A stretch of 64,000 nt of DNA. Origin: Porphyrobacter sp. IPPAS B-1204. GTDB taxonomy: Bacteria > Pseudomonadota > Alphaproteobacteria > Sphingomonadales > Sphingomonadaceae. How positions within the stretch are numbered: position 1 is the stretch's first letter; each line of letters begins with the position of its first letter. The notes under the pieces were generated by a model. It was not told where the DNA came from and searched no databases. It saw only the letters and a list, made by a program, of their open reading frames with translations. The stretch is from the NCBI GenBank assembly GCA_003724185.1, contig RHGM01000001.1:682001-746000 (forward strand). The letters are read 5' to 3'. The position numbers and the translations under genes were made by a program. Below are positions 10,663 to 20,589 of this stretch, piece by piece.

Positions 10663-11592
10663 ATGACCATCAGCTTCAAGGACAAGGTCGCCATCGTCAC
10701 CGGTGCAGGCGGCGGGCTTGGCAAGGCCTATGCATTGGAACTCGCCCGGCGCGGCGCCAAGGTCGTCGTGAATGACCTCGGCGGATCGCGTGACGGCACC
10801 GGCACATCTGATGCCGCGGCGCAGGTCGTTGCCGAGATCGAAGCGATGGGCGGCGAGGCGATCGCCAATGGCGGTTCGGTCACCGAATTCGAGCAGATGG
10901 AAAAGATGGTCGCCGACGCCAAGCAGAAGTGGGGCGGCGTCCATGTCCTCATCAACAACGCGGGCGTGCTGCGCGACAAGACCTTTGCCAAGATGGAGCC
11001 GGCTGACTTCGAATTCGTGGTCAAGGTGCACCTCACCGGTTCGGCCTTCGCCACCAAGGCGTGCTGGGAAACCTTCCGCGAGCAGGGCTATGGCCGCATC
11101 CTGATGACCGCGTCATCGACCGGCCTGTTCGGCAATTTCGGCCAGGCGAACTACGGCGCGGCCAAGCTGGGTCTGGCAGGTCTGACCAAGACGCTGGCAC
11201 TGGAAGGCGCGAAGTATAACGTGCGTTGCAACACCCTGTCGCCGGTCGCGGGCACCCGCATGACCGAAGACCTGTTCCCCGAAGAAGCCTTCAAGCTGTT
11301 CGCACCGGAAAACGTGGTCCCGGCCGCGCTGTTCCTCGTCAGCGAGGACGCGCCCAGCAACGCCATCGTTGGCGCGGGCGCAGGCGGCTTCCACTCGTCG
11401 TGGACCGTGATGAACGACGCCGTGTGGCTCAAGGAAGAAGACCGCACGGTGGAAGGCTTTGCCGCCCGCTGGGAAGAGATCAACGCCTTCACCAACCTCA
11501 TCGCCCCCCAGTCCGGATCCGAGCAATCGGGCAACATCCTCAAGGCAATGCAGAAGGTCACCGGCACGGGGCCTGCCAGCGCGCGGGGCTGA
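10663..11592 (+). CDS. SDR-family oxidoreductase (3-hydroxyacyl-CoA dehydrogenase-like)
   Basis: A 309-residue classical short-chain dehydrogenase with the NAD-binding motif [10 protein letters not shown] near residue 13. NNAG, SSTG and YGAAK (catalytic Tyr-Lys) follow. The long C-terminal extension after the fold and the [14 protein letters not shown] stretch resemble the dehydrogenase part of the peroxisomal multifunctional enzyme type 2, so a role in beta-oxidation of acyl-CoA is likely but not proven. A GGAGA ribosome site lies 7 bp before the ATG, and the gene is closed by a strong terminator. Confidence 0.88.
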   Translation: MTISFKDKVAIVTGAGGGLGKAYALELARRGAKVVVNDLGGSRDGTGTSDAAAQVVAEIEAMGGEAIANGGSVTEFEQMEKMVADAKQKWGGVHVLINNAGVLRDKTFAKMEPADFEFVVKVHLTGSAFATKACWETFREQGYGRILMTASSTGLFGNFGQANYGAAKLGLAGLTKTLALEGAKYNVRCNTLSPVAGTRMTEDLFPEEAFKLFAPENVVPAALFLVSEDAPSNAIVGAGAGGFHSSWTVMNDAVWLKEEDRTVEGFAARWEEINAFTNLIAPQSGSEQSGNILKAMQKVTGTGPASARG

Positions 11593-11625
11593 TTGGCGCA
11601 AGCCGCCAAAATCTCTTGAAATGCC

Positions 11626-11664
11626 AACGCCCTCGTGCAGAAATGCGCGGGGGCGTTTCGTTTT
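11626..11664 (+). terminator. strong Rho-independent terminator after the SDR gene
   Basis: A 14-bp stem (arms 11626-11639 and 11644-11657, two G-U pairs) closed by a GAAA tetraloop and followed by TCGTTTT. It lies 33 bp after the SDR stop, immediately before the next gene. Confidence 0.92.
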
Positions 11665-11696
11665 GAAGATGCGCCTGTTTGACGGGGGTCGATCAC

Positions 11697-12338
11697 ATGC
11701 AACGGGGTAACCTGCGCACCTTCGCGCTGCTCGGCACGATCGGGGCGTGGATGGTCATCGCGATGTCGCTGGTGGGCGCGGTGGTGATCGTGCTTTGGGC
11801 GGCCTATCGCAATCCCTACAACGAGCTCGATCTGCTGACCGGGCTGCTGTTCCTCAGCCGTCTGGCGCTCAATGTCGTGTTTCTGCTGTCGGCCATTCCG
11901 GTCCTGCTGTGGTTCTACACCGCCCACGCCAATCTGCGCGCGGCGGGGATCAAAGGGCTGCGCCGAGCCCCCCTTTGGGCGACCGCAAGCTTTCTCGTGC
12001 CGATCGCCAACCTCTATGTCCCCTTCGCCGCCACACGCGAACTGGCCAACCGCAGCGCGGGCGAGCCCGAGCACCTTGCCGAATCCTCTGTCGATGCTGT
12101 CACAAGCTGGTGGGGATGCTGGGTGGCGTCTGCAATCGTGATGACGGTGGTGACCATCTTCACCTTCATCGATGCCATGCCCGGGATCAGAGTGATCGTG
12201 CCGGTCGCGGCAACAATGGGCATCCTGATGTTCGGGCAGTTGCTGTTTGCCGGATCGGCCTTTTTCCTCATCAAGGTGATGCGGCTGGTGACGGACAACC
12301 AGATCAATGGCGCGGTCGATCTGGCCGAGTTCGAGTAA
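11697..12338 (+). CDS. DUF4328 family membrane protein
   Basis: A 213-residue integral membrane protein with about four hydrophobic segments: MVIAMSLVGAVVIVLW, FLSRLALNVVFLLSAI, a segment around ASAIVMTVVTIFTF, and MGILMFGQLLFAGSAFF. The block FYTAHANLRAAGIKGLR followed by PLWATASFLVPIANLYVPF is characteristic of DUF4328, whose function is unknown. The ATG at 11697 has GGGGG upstream; a TTG at 11679 is an alternative start. Confidence 0.78.
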   Translation: MQRGNLRTFALLGTIGAWMVIAMSLVGAVVIVLWAAYRNPYNELDLLTGLLFLSRLALNVVFLLSAIPVLLWFYTAHANLRAAGIKGLRRAPLWATASFLVPIANLYVPFAATRELANRSAGEPEHLAESSVDAVTSWWGCWVASAIVMTVVTIFTFIDAMPGIRVIVPVAATMGILMFGQLLFAGSAFFLIKVMRLVTDNQINGAVDLAEFE

Positions 12339-12437
12339 GCGCCCCGGCAGGGTCAGGCACGCGCAAGCGTCTTGCTGTATTGACAAGCTAAGACACCGGG
12401 TTCATTCTCCCCGCAATTCAAGGGGGAGGGATGCCCG

Positions 12438-13625
12438 GTGTATAGCGACGAAGATCTCAATTCCGCCGTCGCCGCAGGTGCGCTGAGCGCCGAGGCGGCG
12501 GCGAATTTCCGGGCCCACATGAGCCGGCTGCGCCACCTGCCGCACGCCTCGGAAGAGGATTTCCGGCTGCTCAACTCCTTCAACGATATCTTTGTCAGCA
12601 TCGGGATCGTGATCCTGCTGGTCGCTCTCGGCGCGATCGGGCAGGCGCTGGCGGGGGCGTTCGTGGTGGTGCCTCCTTTCCCGGCCATTTCGAGCCCGAG
12701 CGACTATGATAGTCCGGCGGTGACCGCGTGGTATGCGGCACGTGCCGTCACGCAAGCGCTGTCTGTGACGATGGCAGGCCTGCTGATCGCCGCTGCCGCA
12801 TGGCCTCTGGCGATATTCTTCACCGCCAAGCGGCGGATGGCGCTGCCTTCGATCCTGCTGCTGCTTGCCTTTGTCGGCGGCGTGTTCGCGATCGGTGTTG
12901 GCGGCGTGATGCTGGTGGTTACGGAAAGCAACGAGAACGACACGCTTGGCGCGGTACTGGTCGCAGGCGCGGCCTTGCTTGCGGCAGGGGCAGCATGGCT
13001 GCACTGGCGGCGGTTCATGGTGCCCATCACGGTTGCGGCAGGTTCGGCGGCGATTGCGGGCACGGTGCTGGCGCTGCTGACCGCGGCCATCGGGCCGGAC
13101 AATATCGGCGAGAAGGCCATGCTCACGCTGGTGCTGGTCGCAGGCCTTGCTGTCTTCGCCTTCGCGATGCGCTGGGACATGTCCGACCGTGCGCGCACCA
13201 CGCGGCGCAGCGATGTCGCCTTCTGGCTCCACCTCACCGCTGCACCGATGATCGCGCATCCGGTCTTCGCGCTGCTCGGCGTGACCGATGGCGACAATCC
13301 CGGCATGGGCGCGGCCTTCGGGGTGATCGGCGTGTATATCGCCTTCGGCCTTGTCGCGCTGGCGACCGACCGTCGCGCACTGCTGGTCTCGGCGCTCATC
13401 TACGTGCTGTTTGCGCTCACCTTCCTGTTTCAGGAATTCGGCGCGGTGGAGCTGAACTTTGCGCTGACCGCGCTGGTGATCGGCTCGGCCCTGCTCAGCC
13501 TCTCGGCCTTCTGGCAACCGATCCGCCGCGCTGTGGTGACGCTGCTGCCGCCGGGCCTGCAGGCGATGCTGCCCGCGACCGAGGAGCCCGCCTTCGTGCC
13601 GGGGGCAGGCGCCAGCCCGGCCTGA
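12438..13625 (+). CDS. polytopic membrane protein of unknown function
   Basis: A 395-residue protein with a soluble N-terminal region of about 50 residues (YSDEDLNSAVAAGALS) followed by roughly ten hydrophobic helices in pairs and a short cytoplasmic tail. The N-terminal segment resembles the start of DUF2157-type proteins, but I cannot assign a family firmly. The start is GTG at 12438, with GGGGGAGGG 7 bp upstream. It stands alone and is convergent with the DUF2794 gene, 4 bp away. Confidence 0.75.
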   Translation: MYSDEDLNSAVAAGALSAEAAANFRAHMSRLRHLPHASEEDFRLLNSFNDIFVSIGIVILLVALGAIGQALAGAFVVVPPFPAISSPSDYDSPAVTAWYAARAVTQALSVTMAGLLIAAAAWPLAIFFTAKRRMALPSILLLLAFVGGVFAIGVGGVMLVVTESNENDTLGAVLVAGAALLAAGAAWLHWRRFMVPITVAAGSAAIAGTVLALLTAAIGPDNIGEKAMLTLVLVAGLAVFAFAMRWDMSDRARTTRRSDVAFWLHLTAAPMIAHPVFALLGVTDGDNPGMGAAFGVIGVYIAFGLVALATDRRALLVSALIYVLFALTFLFQEFGAVELNFALTALVIGSALLSLSAFWQPIRRAVVTLLPPGLQAMLPATEEPAFVPGAGASPA

Positions 13626-13629
13626 TCGC

Positions 13630-13998
13630 CTAGTCCTCGACCGCTTTCAGCAAGCGCCGCTCCATCGGCGCGAGCACATTGGCCAGATCATGGCCGCGCT
13701 TCAGCACCTGCCCGTGTTCGCCAAACAGGGTCCACATGCCCTGCTTTGACCGCAGCGCCGGACGCTTCTCCACCCGAGCCTGCGGGCGTTCCGCGGCGCG
13801 GCGGAAGGCAGCGAAGGTGGCAGCGTGGCGATCAAAATCCATCGCATAATCGCGCCATTCCCCGGCGGCCACCATGCGGCCATAAAGATCGAGGATGCGC
13901 ATCAATTCGGCCCGTTCGAACCCGACCTGATCCGCGCCCCGCGCCGGAAAGGCCACCACCTGTCCGGGGACGCCCGCGCCTTGCACCATATTCTTCAA
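13630..13998 (-). CDS. DUF2794 domain-containing protein
   Basis: A 122-residue soluble protein of the alphaproteobacterial DUF2794 family. The diagnostic stretch is FERAELMRILDLYGRMVAAGEWRDYAMDF at about residues 28-56, with AERPQARVEKRP and the SKQGMWTLFG block later. No function is known. It begins 3 bp after the end of the serine acetyltransferase reading frame on the same strand, so the two are probably co-transcribed. Confidence 0.85.
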   Translation of the reverse strand: MKNMVQGAGVPGQVVAFPARGADQVGFERAELMRILDLYGRMVAAGEWRDYAMDFDRHAATFAAFRRAAERPQARVEKRPALRSKQGMWTLFGEHGQVLKRGHDLANVLAPMERRLLKAVED

Positions 13999-14001
13999 CC
14001 G

Positions 14002-14746
14002 TCAGTCCTTGGCTGCGCGCTTGCGCAGGCGCACAGGTGCTGCGGGCGGCTCTGACGGAACGCTGCTTTCGGCGAGCATGGCCTTCATCAGCGCCATCTC
14101 CTCACGCATCGCTGCAATTTCCGCTTCAAGCTTTTCCACGCAATCGCCGCGCGGCCGGCCCATGTCGTCACATGGGGGATCATCGCAGGGCGTGCCATAG
14201 GGGATGAATTCGCGCAGCCATTCCTCTGCCGGGACCAGCGTTGACCGCGCCTTCAGCCCGATCATGGTGGCGCCCGCCGGGACATCATCAGTCACAACCG
14301 CGTTGGCCCCCACCCGCGCCCGTTCACCCACCACAATCGGACCGATGATCTGCGCGCCCGAACCGATGATGACATTGTCCCCCCAGCGTCGGGTGACGCT
14401 TTCCACCCTTGCCATTGGTGGGGTTCGATCCGCCCAGCGTCACGCATTGGTAGATGGTGACATTGTCGCCGATCTCCGCCGTCTCGCCGATCACGGTGAA
14501 GCCGTGGTCGATGAAGAAATTCTTGCCGATGCGGGCACCGGGGTGAATGTCGATAGCGGTCAACAGGCGCGCAAAATGGTTCACGAAGCGCGCCAGGAAA
14601 TACATCCGCGCTTCGAACAGCCAGTGCGCGATGCGGTGAAAGCCCAGGGCCCAGACGCCGGGATAAAGCAGGATTTCCCAGCGCGAACGCGGGGCCGGAT
14701 CGCGGGCGCGCACCGAGTCCAGATAGCTGATCAGCCTGTCAAACAT
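14002..14746 (-). pseudogene. cysE: serine O-acetyltransferase with a one-base frameshift
   Basis: This reads as a single ~247-residue serine acetyltransferase of the EpsC/CysE type, which makes O-acetylserine for cysteine synthesis, but it is split into two frames. The upstream frame (14746 to about 14380) gives the N-terminus, [25 protein letters not shown] and the active-site loop region [11 protein letters not shown]. It then turns into nonsense. The second frame (from about 14384 down to 14002) resumes precisely with [15 protein letters not shown] and continues the left-handed beta-helix and a charged C-terminal tail (KLEAEIAAMREEMALMK). The break is at a run of six Cs (six Gs on the coding strand) at 14379-14384; five would restore the frame. 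It is either a sequencing indel in a homopolymer or a real recent mutation. Confidence 0.85.
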
Positions 14747-14791
14747 GGCCCCTCACTTTTCCCACCAAAGCCTGGCCAATGCAATCGGCCA

Positions 14792-15475
14792 CTACAGCAA
14801 GCGGTGCTGTTCGGGCCCATGCAGAGCCTCAAGCGCCGCGCGCCACACAGACATGGTGGCCGGCGTCTGGCGTTCAAGGGAAATACGGTCGATTGCCGCC
14901 ACCAGCGCCTCGATTGCGGCAAAGCTGCGCTCGGTTCGCGGGACGAGGTAATCGGCCGCGCCATCGGGCAGCGAAAGACCGCGATGTTCGGCATGGGCAA
15001 GGATCAGATCGCCCGCCATCGCATCGTCGGGCGCGGCAATGGCCAGTTGCAGCGAGCCGCCGATGCGCGAGGCAAGATCCGGCAGGGTGATCGACCACCC
15101 CCCATGGTCCGGGTCAGCATTGGCGATCAGCAGCAACGCCCCGCCATCGCGGCTACCGCCTCGCTGCACTGCGTTCCAGCGGTGGAACAGAGCGGATTCA
15201 TCCCACTTTTCGGCATTGTCGATCACCTCGACCGCAGAGCCGTGAAGCCCTTGCACCCAGCGTCCCAGCAGACTCTTGCCAGAACGCGGCGGGCCAGTGA
15301 GCACGGCGACACGGAACGGCCAGCGATCAGGCGATTGCAGCGCGTCGATCACGGCGGCGTTGGCGTTGCCGACCACGATCCGCTGCGCACCGGAAGGCAA
15401 ACGCGCAGCCAATGGGAGGGCGATCTGGGACGGCTCGGCCACGCCTGCGGCCTTAGCGGCTGATAGCGAGCGCAT
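14792..15475 (-). CDS. hdaA: DnaA-related ATPase, Hda-like replication regulator
   Basis: A 227-residue protein resembling domain III of DnaA. In Caulobacter HdaA works with the beta clamp to stimulate ATP hydrolysis by DnaA and so prevent re-initiation. The N-terminal SQIALPLA resembles the clamp-binding pentapeptide (QL/MxLPL). Walker A is GPPRSGKS at about residue 60. The Walker B region VIDNAEKWDE has Asn where the usual glutamate sits next to the aspartate. The ATG at 15475 lies inside the last 23 bp of the upstream gene. The DUF2066-like/hda/purM arrangement is common in sphingomonads. Confidence 0.8.
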   Translation of the reverse strand: MRSLSAAKAAGVAEPSQIALPLAARLPSGAQRIVVGNANAAVIDALQSPDRWPFRVAVLTGPPRSGKSLLGRWVQGLHGSAVEVIDNAEKWDESALFHRWNAVQRGGSRDGGALLLIANADPDHGGWSITLPDLASRIGGSLQLAIAAPDDAMAGDLILAHAEHRGLSLPDGAADYLVPRTERSFAAIEALVAAIDRISLERQTPATMSVWRAALEALHGPEQHRLL

Positions 15476-16742
15476 TGGCCCCGCGCCGCACGCTGAACCC
15501 GCGCGCTTCCAGCGCGGCGGCGAGCTCTTCAAGCGATCCGGCATAGGTCACGGCCATCACCGATGTGCCGCCAATCGCGGTGCTGGTAACGCCCACAGCG
15601 CGCACGCCGCCAGTGCCGCGCACCGCGCCAAGGGCCGAATCGAAGGTGCCAGCATCGGGCGTGGCGAATTGCACGGTGATGACCCGCACTTGCGCCTCGC
15701 CCGGCTCGACCCCGGTCACGGTCTGCGCCTCGATCTGCGGCGTCGCTCCGCTGGCAGCCGCCGCTTCGGCAGCGCGGCGGGCCTGGGCGGCGCGGCCGAT
15801 CTCGATCAGGCGCTGGATCGCCGGGTCAATGTCGCCCCCTGCCCCAAGTCTGAGGCTGGGATCGGGCCGCAGCTTGCCCGCCGCCAGCGCGCCGGCGAAG
15901 ATTCCGTCCATCCGCTCCACCGCCTGCGCCAGCATTGCGGACAGGCCATCGGGGCTGTCGGCCTTCAGCGTGAAACTTTCGAGCGGGCGGCTGTCAGGGC
16001 CGTATCGTGCCGTAAAGGTGCCGCTGACCGGCCCTCCGGGGAACTGGTGATCGAGCCTCGCAAAGGCCATCAGCACATCGGTCGCGCCGTATTGGTCCAG
16101 CGTCGAACGCCACCACGCCCGGCTGCGGCGGTTCGCCTGCCCGAAATTGACGAGCAGCGAATCGCCCCCTGCGCCTGACAGGCGCACATAATCGATCCGG
16201 CTGGTGCCCGGATTGAACTCTGCCCAGGCCCGCTGCCACGGATTGCGCTGTTCGAAGGTGATGTAAGCCCCGCCGCTCTCGACCACCGGGATCAGCAGCA
16301 GCGGAGCAGACCGCACCGCCTGCGCCGCGCCGCCGAGATAGGCGCCCGCGCGCTGGCGGTCGAACACCACGCCCAGCGTGGCGATGTAACGCCGGGGGCC
16401 GAGCTGTTCACGCTCGATCACCACGGCAGACACCAGCCCTTCCAGCTGGCTGTCGGACAATTTGGGGCCTTTGAGCTTTTCCCACGCCTTGCGCTGCGCC
16501 TCGCGCCAGCCATTGGCGCGGGCATCCTCGGCGCTTTTGCCCTGCACATCGACGGTGATGCCCTTGACCTCGATATCGGCGCTGGCAGCCGTTGGCGCGA
16601 TTCCGCGTTCGCCCGCAACCTGTGCCACCAACGCATAGCCGCCGCCCAGCAGCGCAAGCGCCAAACCCGCGCCGCCAAGCCACCGCCGCAAGGGGCGAGA
16701 CAGGGCAGCACCGGGGCCGGAAAGGGGGAGAGACGCACTCAT
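15453..16742 (-). CDS. DUF2066-like membrane-anchored protein
   Basis: A 429-residue protein with one N-terminal transmembrane segment (around [18 protein letters not shown], residues ~23-40) and a large periplasmic part. The first ~90 mature residues ([19 protein letters not shown], then [12 protein letters not shown]) look like DUF2066, a domain of unknown function usually found next to Hda genes. Near residues 330-345 there is an alanine-rich helix, then an ACT/HMA-like beta-alpha end ([18 protein letters not shown]). The start codon ATG at 16742 fits the hydrophobic anchor. It is divergent from purM with a gap of about 70 bp. Confidence 0.72.
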   Translation of the reverse strand: MSASLPLSGPGAALSRPLRRWLGGAGLALALLGGGYALVAQVAGERGIAPTAASADIEVKGITVDVQGKSAEDARANGWREAQRKAWEKLKGPKLSDSQLEGLVSAVVIEREQLGPRRYIATLGVVFDRQRAGAYLGGAAQAVRSAPLLLIPVVESGGAYITFEQRNPWQRAWAEFNPGTSRIDYVRLSGAGGDSLLVNFGQANRRSRAWWRSTLDQYGATDVLMAFARLDHQFPGGPVSGTFTARYGPDSRPLESFTLKADSPDGLSAMLAQAVERMDGIFAGALAAGKLRPDPSLRLGAGGDIDPAIQRLIEIGRAAQARRAAEAAAASGATPQIEAQTVTGVEPGEAQVRVITVQFATPDAGTFDSALGAVRGTGGVRAVGVTSTAIGGTSVMAVTYAGSLEELAAALEARGFSVRRGANALAISR

Positions 16743-16811
16743 GGGGAAAATCGCTTGTCCTTTGCCCAATGGCGAGTGGAATTCCAAGCGCGAAAGGTTA
16801 TGGGGTTGCGC

Positions 16812-17933
16812 ATGACTTCGGGGACAAACGAGAGCAGCCCGCCGCAAGGCACTGGCTACACCTATGCCGACGCGGGCGTATCGATCGCGGCGGGCAACGC
16901 GCTGGTGAAGGCCATCGGCCCCTTGGCGAAGGCGACAGCCCGCCCTGGCGCGACGAGCGAACTGGGCGGGTTCGGGGGGTTTTTCGATCCCAAGGCAGCC
17001 GGATATAATGATCCGCTGCTGGTCGCCGCGAATGACGGCGTGGGCACCAAGCTGAAGCTGGCGATTGACCATGACCGCCACGACACGGTCGGCATCGATC
17101 TGGTCGCCATGTGCGTCAACGATTTGATCGTGCAGGGGGCAGAGCCGTTGTTCTTCCTCGATTACTTCGCCACCGGCAAGCTTGAGAACGGCGTGGCCGA
17201 GCGCGTGATCGCGGGGATTGCCGAAGGCTGCAAGATCGCCGGATGCGCGCTGATCGGCGGCGAGACGGCGGAGATGCCGGGGATGTATGCCGCTGGCGAT
17301 TACGACCTTGCCGGTTTCTGTGTCGGCGCGGTCGAGCGCGGGGAGCAGCTGACGGGTGACAAGGTTGCACCGGGTGATGTGCTTCTGGGCCTCGCTTCCT
17401 CCGGCGTGCATTCCAACGGTTACTCGCTTGTGCGCAGACTGGCGGCGGACAAGGGCTGGAAGCTGAACCGCCCCGCCCTGTTCGATCAGGAACAATTGCT
17501 GATCGACGCGCTGATCGCGCCGACGCGCATCTACGTGGCGAGTCTGTTGCCGCTGATCCGCGATGGCCAGATCAACGCGCTCGCCCATATCACCGGCGGC
17601 GGGCTGCTGGAGAATATCCCGCGCATCCTGCCCGATGGCGCGCATGCGGTGGTCGATGCCGACCTGTGGCCCCAGCCGCGCCTGATGGCGTTCCTGCAGG
17701 CGCAGGGACATATCGAGCCCGAGGAAATGGCGCGCACCTTCAACTGCGGCGTCGGCATGGTGCTGGCGGTGGCGGCGGACAAGGTGGCCGAGGTGACCGA
17801 ACGGCTGGAAGCGGCGGGCGAGACCGTATTCACCGTGGGGCGCATTGATGCGGGCGACAAGGGCTGCACCGTGCGCGGCAGCGTCGAGACTTGGGCGGCC
17901 AAGGGCGACTGGGAAGCGACGCACCTTGGCTGA
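16812..17933 (+). CDS. purM: phosphoribosylformylglycinamidine cyclo-ligase (AIR synthetase)
   Basis: PurM catalyses the ATP-dependent ring closure of FGAM to AIR in de novo purine synthesis. The 373-residue protein contains [15 protein letters not shown], the SELGGFGG motif, the substrate and metal region [21 protein letters not shown], and the glycine-rich [17 protein letters not shown] at 16812 is the start that keeps the normal N-terminus; an in-frame ATG at 16800 cannot be excluded. Its last 8 bp overlap the TTG start of purN, as usual for the purMN pair. Confidence 0.97.
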   Translation: MTSGTNESSPPQGTGYTYADAGVSIAAGNALVKAIGPLAKATARPGATSELGGFGGFFDPKAAGYNDPLLVAANDGVGTKLKLAIDHDRHDTVGIDLVAMCVNDLIVQGAEPLFFLDYFATGKLENGVAERVIAGIAEGCKIAGCALIGGETAEMPGMYAAGDYDLAGFCVGAVERGEQLTGDKVAPGDVLLGLASSGVHSNGYSLVRRLAADKGWKLNRPALFDQEQLLIDALIAPTRIYVASLLPLIRDGQINALAHITGGGLLENIPRILPDGAHAVVDADLWPQPRLMAFLQAQGHIEPEEMARTFNCGVGMVLAVAADKVAEVTERLEAAGETVFTVGRIDAGDKGCTVRGSVETWAAKGDWEATHLG

Positions 17934-18891
17934 GAAGGCCAAAATCGCGGTCCTCATTTCCGGCGCCGGAACCAACATGGCCGCGCTGGTCTATGCCAGC
18001 CGGATCGATACCTGCCCCTACGAGGTGGTGCTGGTCGCCAGCAATGATCCGGACGCACCGGGGCTGGCGCTGGCGGCGCTGGAAGGCATCCCCACCTTCG
18101 CGCAGGCGCACAAGGGCATGACCCGTGAAGCCCATGATACCGCGATGGAAGCCGCCGTGCTGGCAGCGGGCGCGGATCATATCGTGCTGGCGGGCTATAT
18201 GCGGATCCTGTCGGACGGCTTTGTGCAGCGCTGGCAGGGCCGGATGCTCAATATCCACCCCTCACTGCTGCCCAAATACAAGGGCCTCGACACCTTCGCC
18301 CGCGCCATCGAAGCAGGCGACAGCCATGCCGGTGCAAGCGTCCATCTGGTCACGCCGGATCTCGATTCGGGCGAAGTGCTGGCGCAGGCCCGCGTCGTCA
18401 TTGCGCCTGACGATACCCCCGCCAGCCTTGCCGAGCGGGTACGGTTTGCCGAACACCAGCTCTACCCGCGCGCCGTGGCCGATTATGTGTCGCGCTGGCG
18501 CAATCCCGCTTGGCTGCTAGAGGAACTGCGCGGTCGCGCCCTCGCCCTGCCCGAAACCAGCGAGCAGGAAAGCTTCGGCTCAGCGGGTTTCCGCGTCGGG
18601 ACAGGCAAATCGGGCAAATATTTCGCCTATTTCGCCGACCGCCCCCACGGCCACGAACGCATCGCGCTGCTGGTGAAAACCAGCGGGATGGACGAACTTC
18701 ACGCCCTCGTCGAAGATCAGCCGGAGACCTATTTCAAGCCCGCCTTCTACGGTGCCAGCGGGTGGGTGGGGCTGGCGCTCGACCGGCCCGATCTGGACTG
18801 GGGCGATGTCGATGCATGGCTGCAAAGAAGCTGGCGCAGCGTCGCGCCCAAGCGGTTGACGCGGATGATGGACATCGCGGACGCATTCTGA
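17926..18891 (+). CDS. purN: phosphoribosylglycinamide formyltransferase fused to a YjbR/MmcQ domain
   Basis: The first ~195 residues are a standard GAR transformylase: [11 protein letters not shown] at the N-terminus, GYMRILS, the catalytic block [16 protein letters not shown] and [16 protein letters not shown]. The usual family length is about 190-220. Here the frame continues to 321 residues, and the tail (about 215-318) has the look of a YjbR/MmcQ domain: a [10 protein letters not shown] strand, [28 protein letters not shown] and the helix [10 protein letters not shown]. YjbR domains have a CyaY-like fold and unknown function; the link to purine synthesis is not established. The start is TTG at 17926, overlapping purM by 8 bp. 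Confidence 0.9.
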   Translation: MAEKAKIAVLISGAGTNMAALVYASRIDTCPYEVVLVASNDPDAPGLALAALEGIPTFAQAHKGMTREAHDTAMEAAVLAAGADHIVLAGYMRILSDGFVQRWQGRMLNIHPSLLPKYKGLDTFARAIEAGDSHAGASVHLVTPDLDSGEVLAQARVVIAPDDTPASLAERVRFAEHQLYPRAVADYVSRWRNPAWLLEELRGRALALPETSEQESFGSAGFRVGTGKSGKYFAYFADRPHGHERIALLVKTSGMDELHALVEDQPETYFKPAFYGASGWVGLALDRPDLDWGDVDAWLQRSWRSVAPKRLTRMMDIADAF

Positions 18892-20111
18892 TGGCTCCGG
18901 TGCGGACACACCTGCTGGCTCGCGGCCCGCTGGCCGAGCGGGCCAATGCCTTTCTCGGCAGAGCCTGGGCCAAGGGCTGGCTGCCCCCGCCCGATCTTGA
19001 CCCGGATGCGTTGTGGGCGCTTGCGGCCAAGCCCTATGGCGCGCAGGCCGAGGCCGCGGAGCATGGCGGGCGCAGCGCAGAAGACGTCGCCGATTTCCGC
19101 GAGCGGCTCACACGCCTCTGTGCCGCCGTCGAAGCCGAAGCGAAGCTTAACCCGCTCGGCCGGGCGATGGCGTGGGGGCAGCTTTCACGGGTGGTGAAGA
19201 ACCGGCTGGCGTTTGGCGCGCTGTGGGCAGAGCGGCCAGACCTGACCGCCACCCCTCTCGCCCCGCCAATCATCGTCATCGGCCATATGCGCAGCGGCAC
19301 AACCCGCATTCACACGCTGCTCGCGGCCGATCCGGCGCACTCGCACACCCGTTACTGCGATGCCTACCATCCCTTCCCTGCGCCCCTCGGCATGAACCGG
19401 GTGAAAGCGGCGCTGGAGCTGGCAATGCTCGGCGCGCTCAATCCGTGGATGCAGTCAATCCATCCGATGACGGCAGCTGGCGTCGAGGAGGAGCTGGCGT
19501 GGCTTTCCGCAGCGCTCCACCATTCGATCTACGAATCGCAGTGGCATATCCCGGCCTATTCGGAGTGGAGCGAGGGCCGCGATCCGGCGCCCGTTTACCG
19601 CGAATTTGCCCGAATGCTGCGCACCGATGCCGCCACCCGCGGGGTAGCCGAAAGGCCGCGCGTGCTGAAGGTGCCCGCCTTCGCCGAGGATCTGGCCACC
19701 CTGCTCGATCTGCTGCCCGATGCCCGGCTGGTTCACGCCCAGCGCGCCCATGACGCCGTGCTGCGCAGCGCCGTTTCGCTCGCGGCCAACCAGATGGCGC
19801 TGCAATCCGATGCGTGCGATCTGGCCGCCATCGAAGCGCGCTGGCAGCACAAGATCGCCCTGCGCGAAGAACGGGTGGCAAGCGCGCTGTCCGGCTGGCA
19901 GGGACCGATTGCCCGGCTGACCTTCGATGAGCTGAACGCCGATTGGGAGGGTGCGATTACCCGCTGCTACGCGGATCTGGGCATCACCCTCACCGGGCCA
20001 GCGCTGACCGCGATGCACAAGGTGATGACAGCGAGCAAGGGCGGCCACCACCACGCCCACGCCGCGCAATTGGCGCGCTTTGCAATGCCGGACACGACAC
20101 GGGGCACATAG
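18891..20111 (+). CDS. sulfotransferase family protein
   Basis: A 406-residue PAPS-dependent sulfotransferase-type protein. The 5'-phosphosulfate loop is GHMRSGTTRIHTLLAADP at about residue 129, and a 3'-phosphate binding region with RLVHAQRAHDAVLRSAVSL lies further on. Substrates of this bacterial family (often near 380-410 residues, related to the Sulfotransfer_3 group) are mostly unknown and include lipids and cell-surface sugars. Its ATG overlaps the purN stop by one base (TGATG), so it is translated with purMN although no metabolic link is obvious. It is closed by a hairpin at 20114. Confidence 0.87.
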   Translation: MAPVRTHLLARGPLAERANAFLGRAWAKGWLPPPDLDPDALWALAAKPYGAQAEAAEHGGRSAEDVADFRERLTRLCAAVEAEAKLNPLGRAMAWGQLSRVVKNRLAFGALWAERPDLTATPLAPPIIVIGHMRSGTTRIHTLLAADPAHSHTRYCDAYHPFPAPLGMNRVKAALELAMLGALNPWMQSIHPMTAAGVEEELAWLSAALHHSIYESQWHIPAYSEWSEGRDPAPVYREFARMLRTDAATRGVAERPRVLKVPAFAEDLATLLDLLPDARLVHAQRAHDAVLRSAVSLAANQMALQSDACDLAAIEARWQHKIALREERVASALSGWQGPIARLTFDELNADWEGAITRCYADLGITLTGPALTAMHKVMTASKGGHHHAHAAQLARFAMPDTTRGT

Positions 20112-20113
20112 CA

Positions 20114-20145
20114 AAAGGGCCGCCCCCTTGCGGAGACGGCCCTTT
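20114..20145. terminator. bidirectional terminator between the sulfotransferase gene and ndk
   Basis: Inverted repeat with arms AAAGGGCCG (20114-20122) and CGGCCCTTT (20137-20145). The minus-strand reading ends in a four-T run (TTTTGC) and serves ndk; the plus-strand T run is shorter. Confidence 0.8.
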
Positions 20146-20166
20146 GCCATGCGTCAGGTCTGAAAA

Positions 20167-20589
20167 TCAGCCGACGATTTCATCTTCGTTGAAGAAGAAG
20201 GCGATTTCGATCGCGGCGTTTTCTTCCGAATCCGAACCGTGGACGGTGTTTTCACCGATCGACAGGGCCAGTTCCTTGCGGATCGTGCCCGGCGCAGCGT
20301 CAGCCGGGTTGGTGGCGCCCATCACTTCGCGGTTCTTGGCGACGGCGTCTTCGCCTTCCAGAACCTGCACCACCACCGGCTCGCTCATCATGAAATCGAC
20401 CAGTTCACCGAAGAACGGACGCTCACGGTGAACGCCGTAAAAGCCTTCGGCCTGTTCGCGGGTCATGTGGATGCGCTTCGACGCGACGACGCGCAGGCCG
20501 GCGTCTTCCAGCATCTTGGTGACCGCGCCGGTCAGGTTGCGGCGGGTGGCATCGGGCTTGATGATCGAAAAGGTGCGGGTAACCGCCAT
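20167..20589 (-). CDS. ndk: nucleoside diphosphate kinase
   Basis: Ndk equilibrates NTP and NDP pools through a phospho-histidine intermediate. The 140-residue length is standard. Visible signatures are [13 protein letters not shown] at the N-terminus, [12 protein letters not shown], and NTVHGSDS holding the catalytic histidine at about residue 117. A GGAGC ribosome site precedes the ATG at 20589. It is monocistronic. Confidence 0.98.
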   Translation of the reverse strand: MAVTRTFSIIKPDATRRNLTGAVTKMLEDAGLRVVASKRIHMTREQAEGFYGVHRERPFFGELVDFMMSEPVVVQVLEGEDAVAKNREVMGATNPADAAPGTIRKELALSIGENTVHGSDSEENAAIEIAFFFNEDEIVG

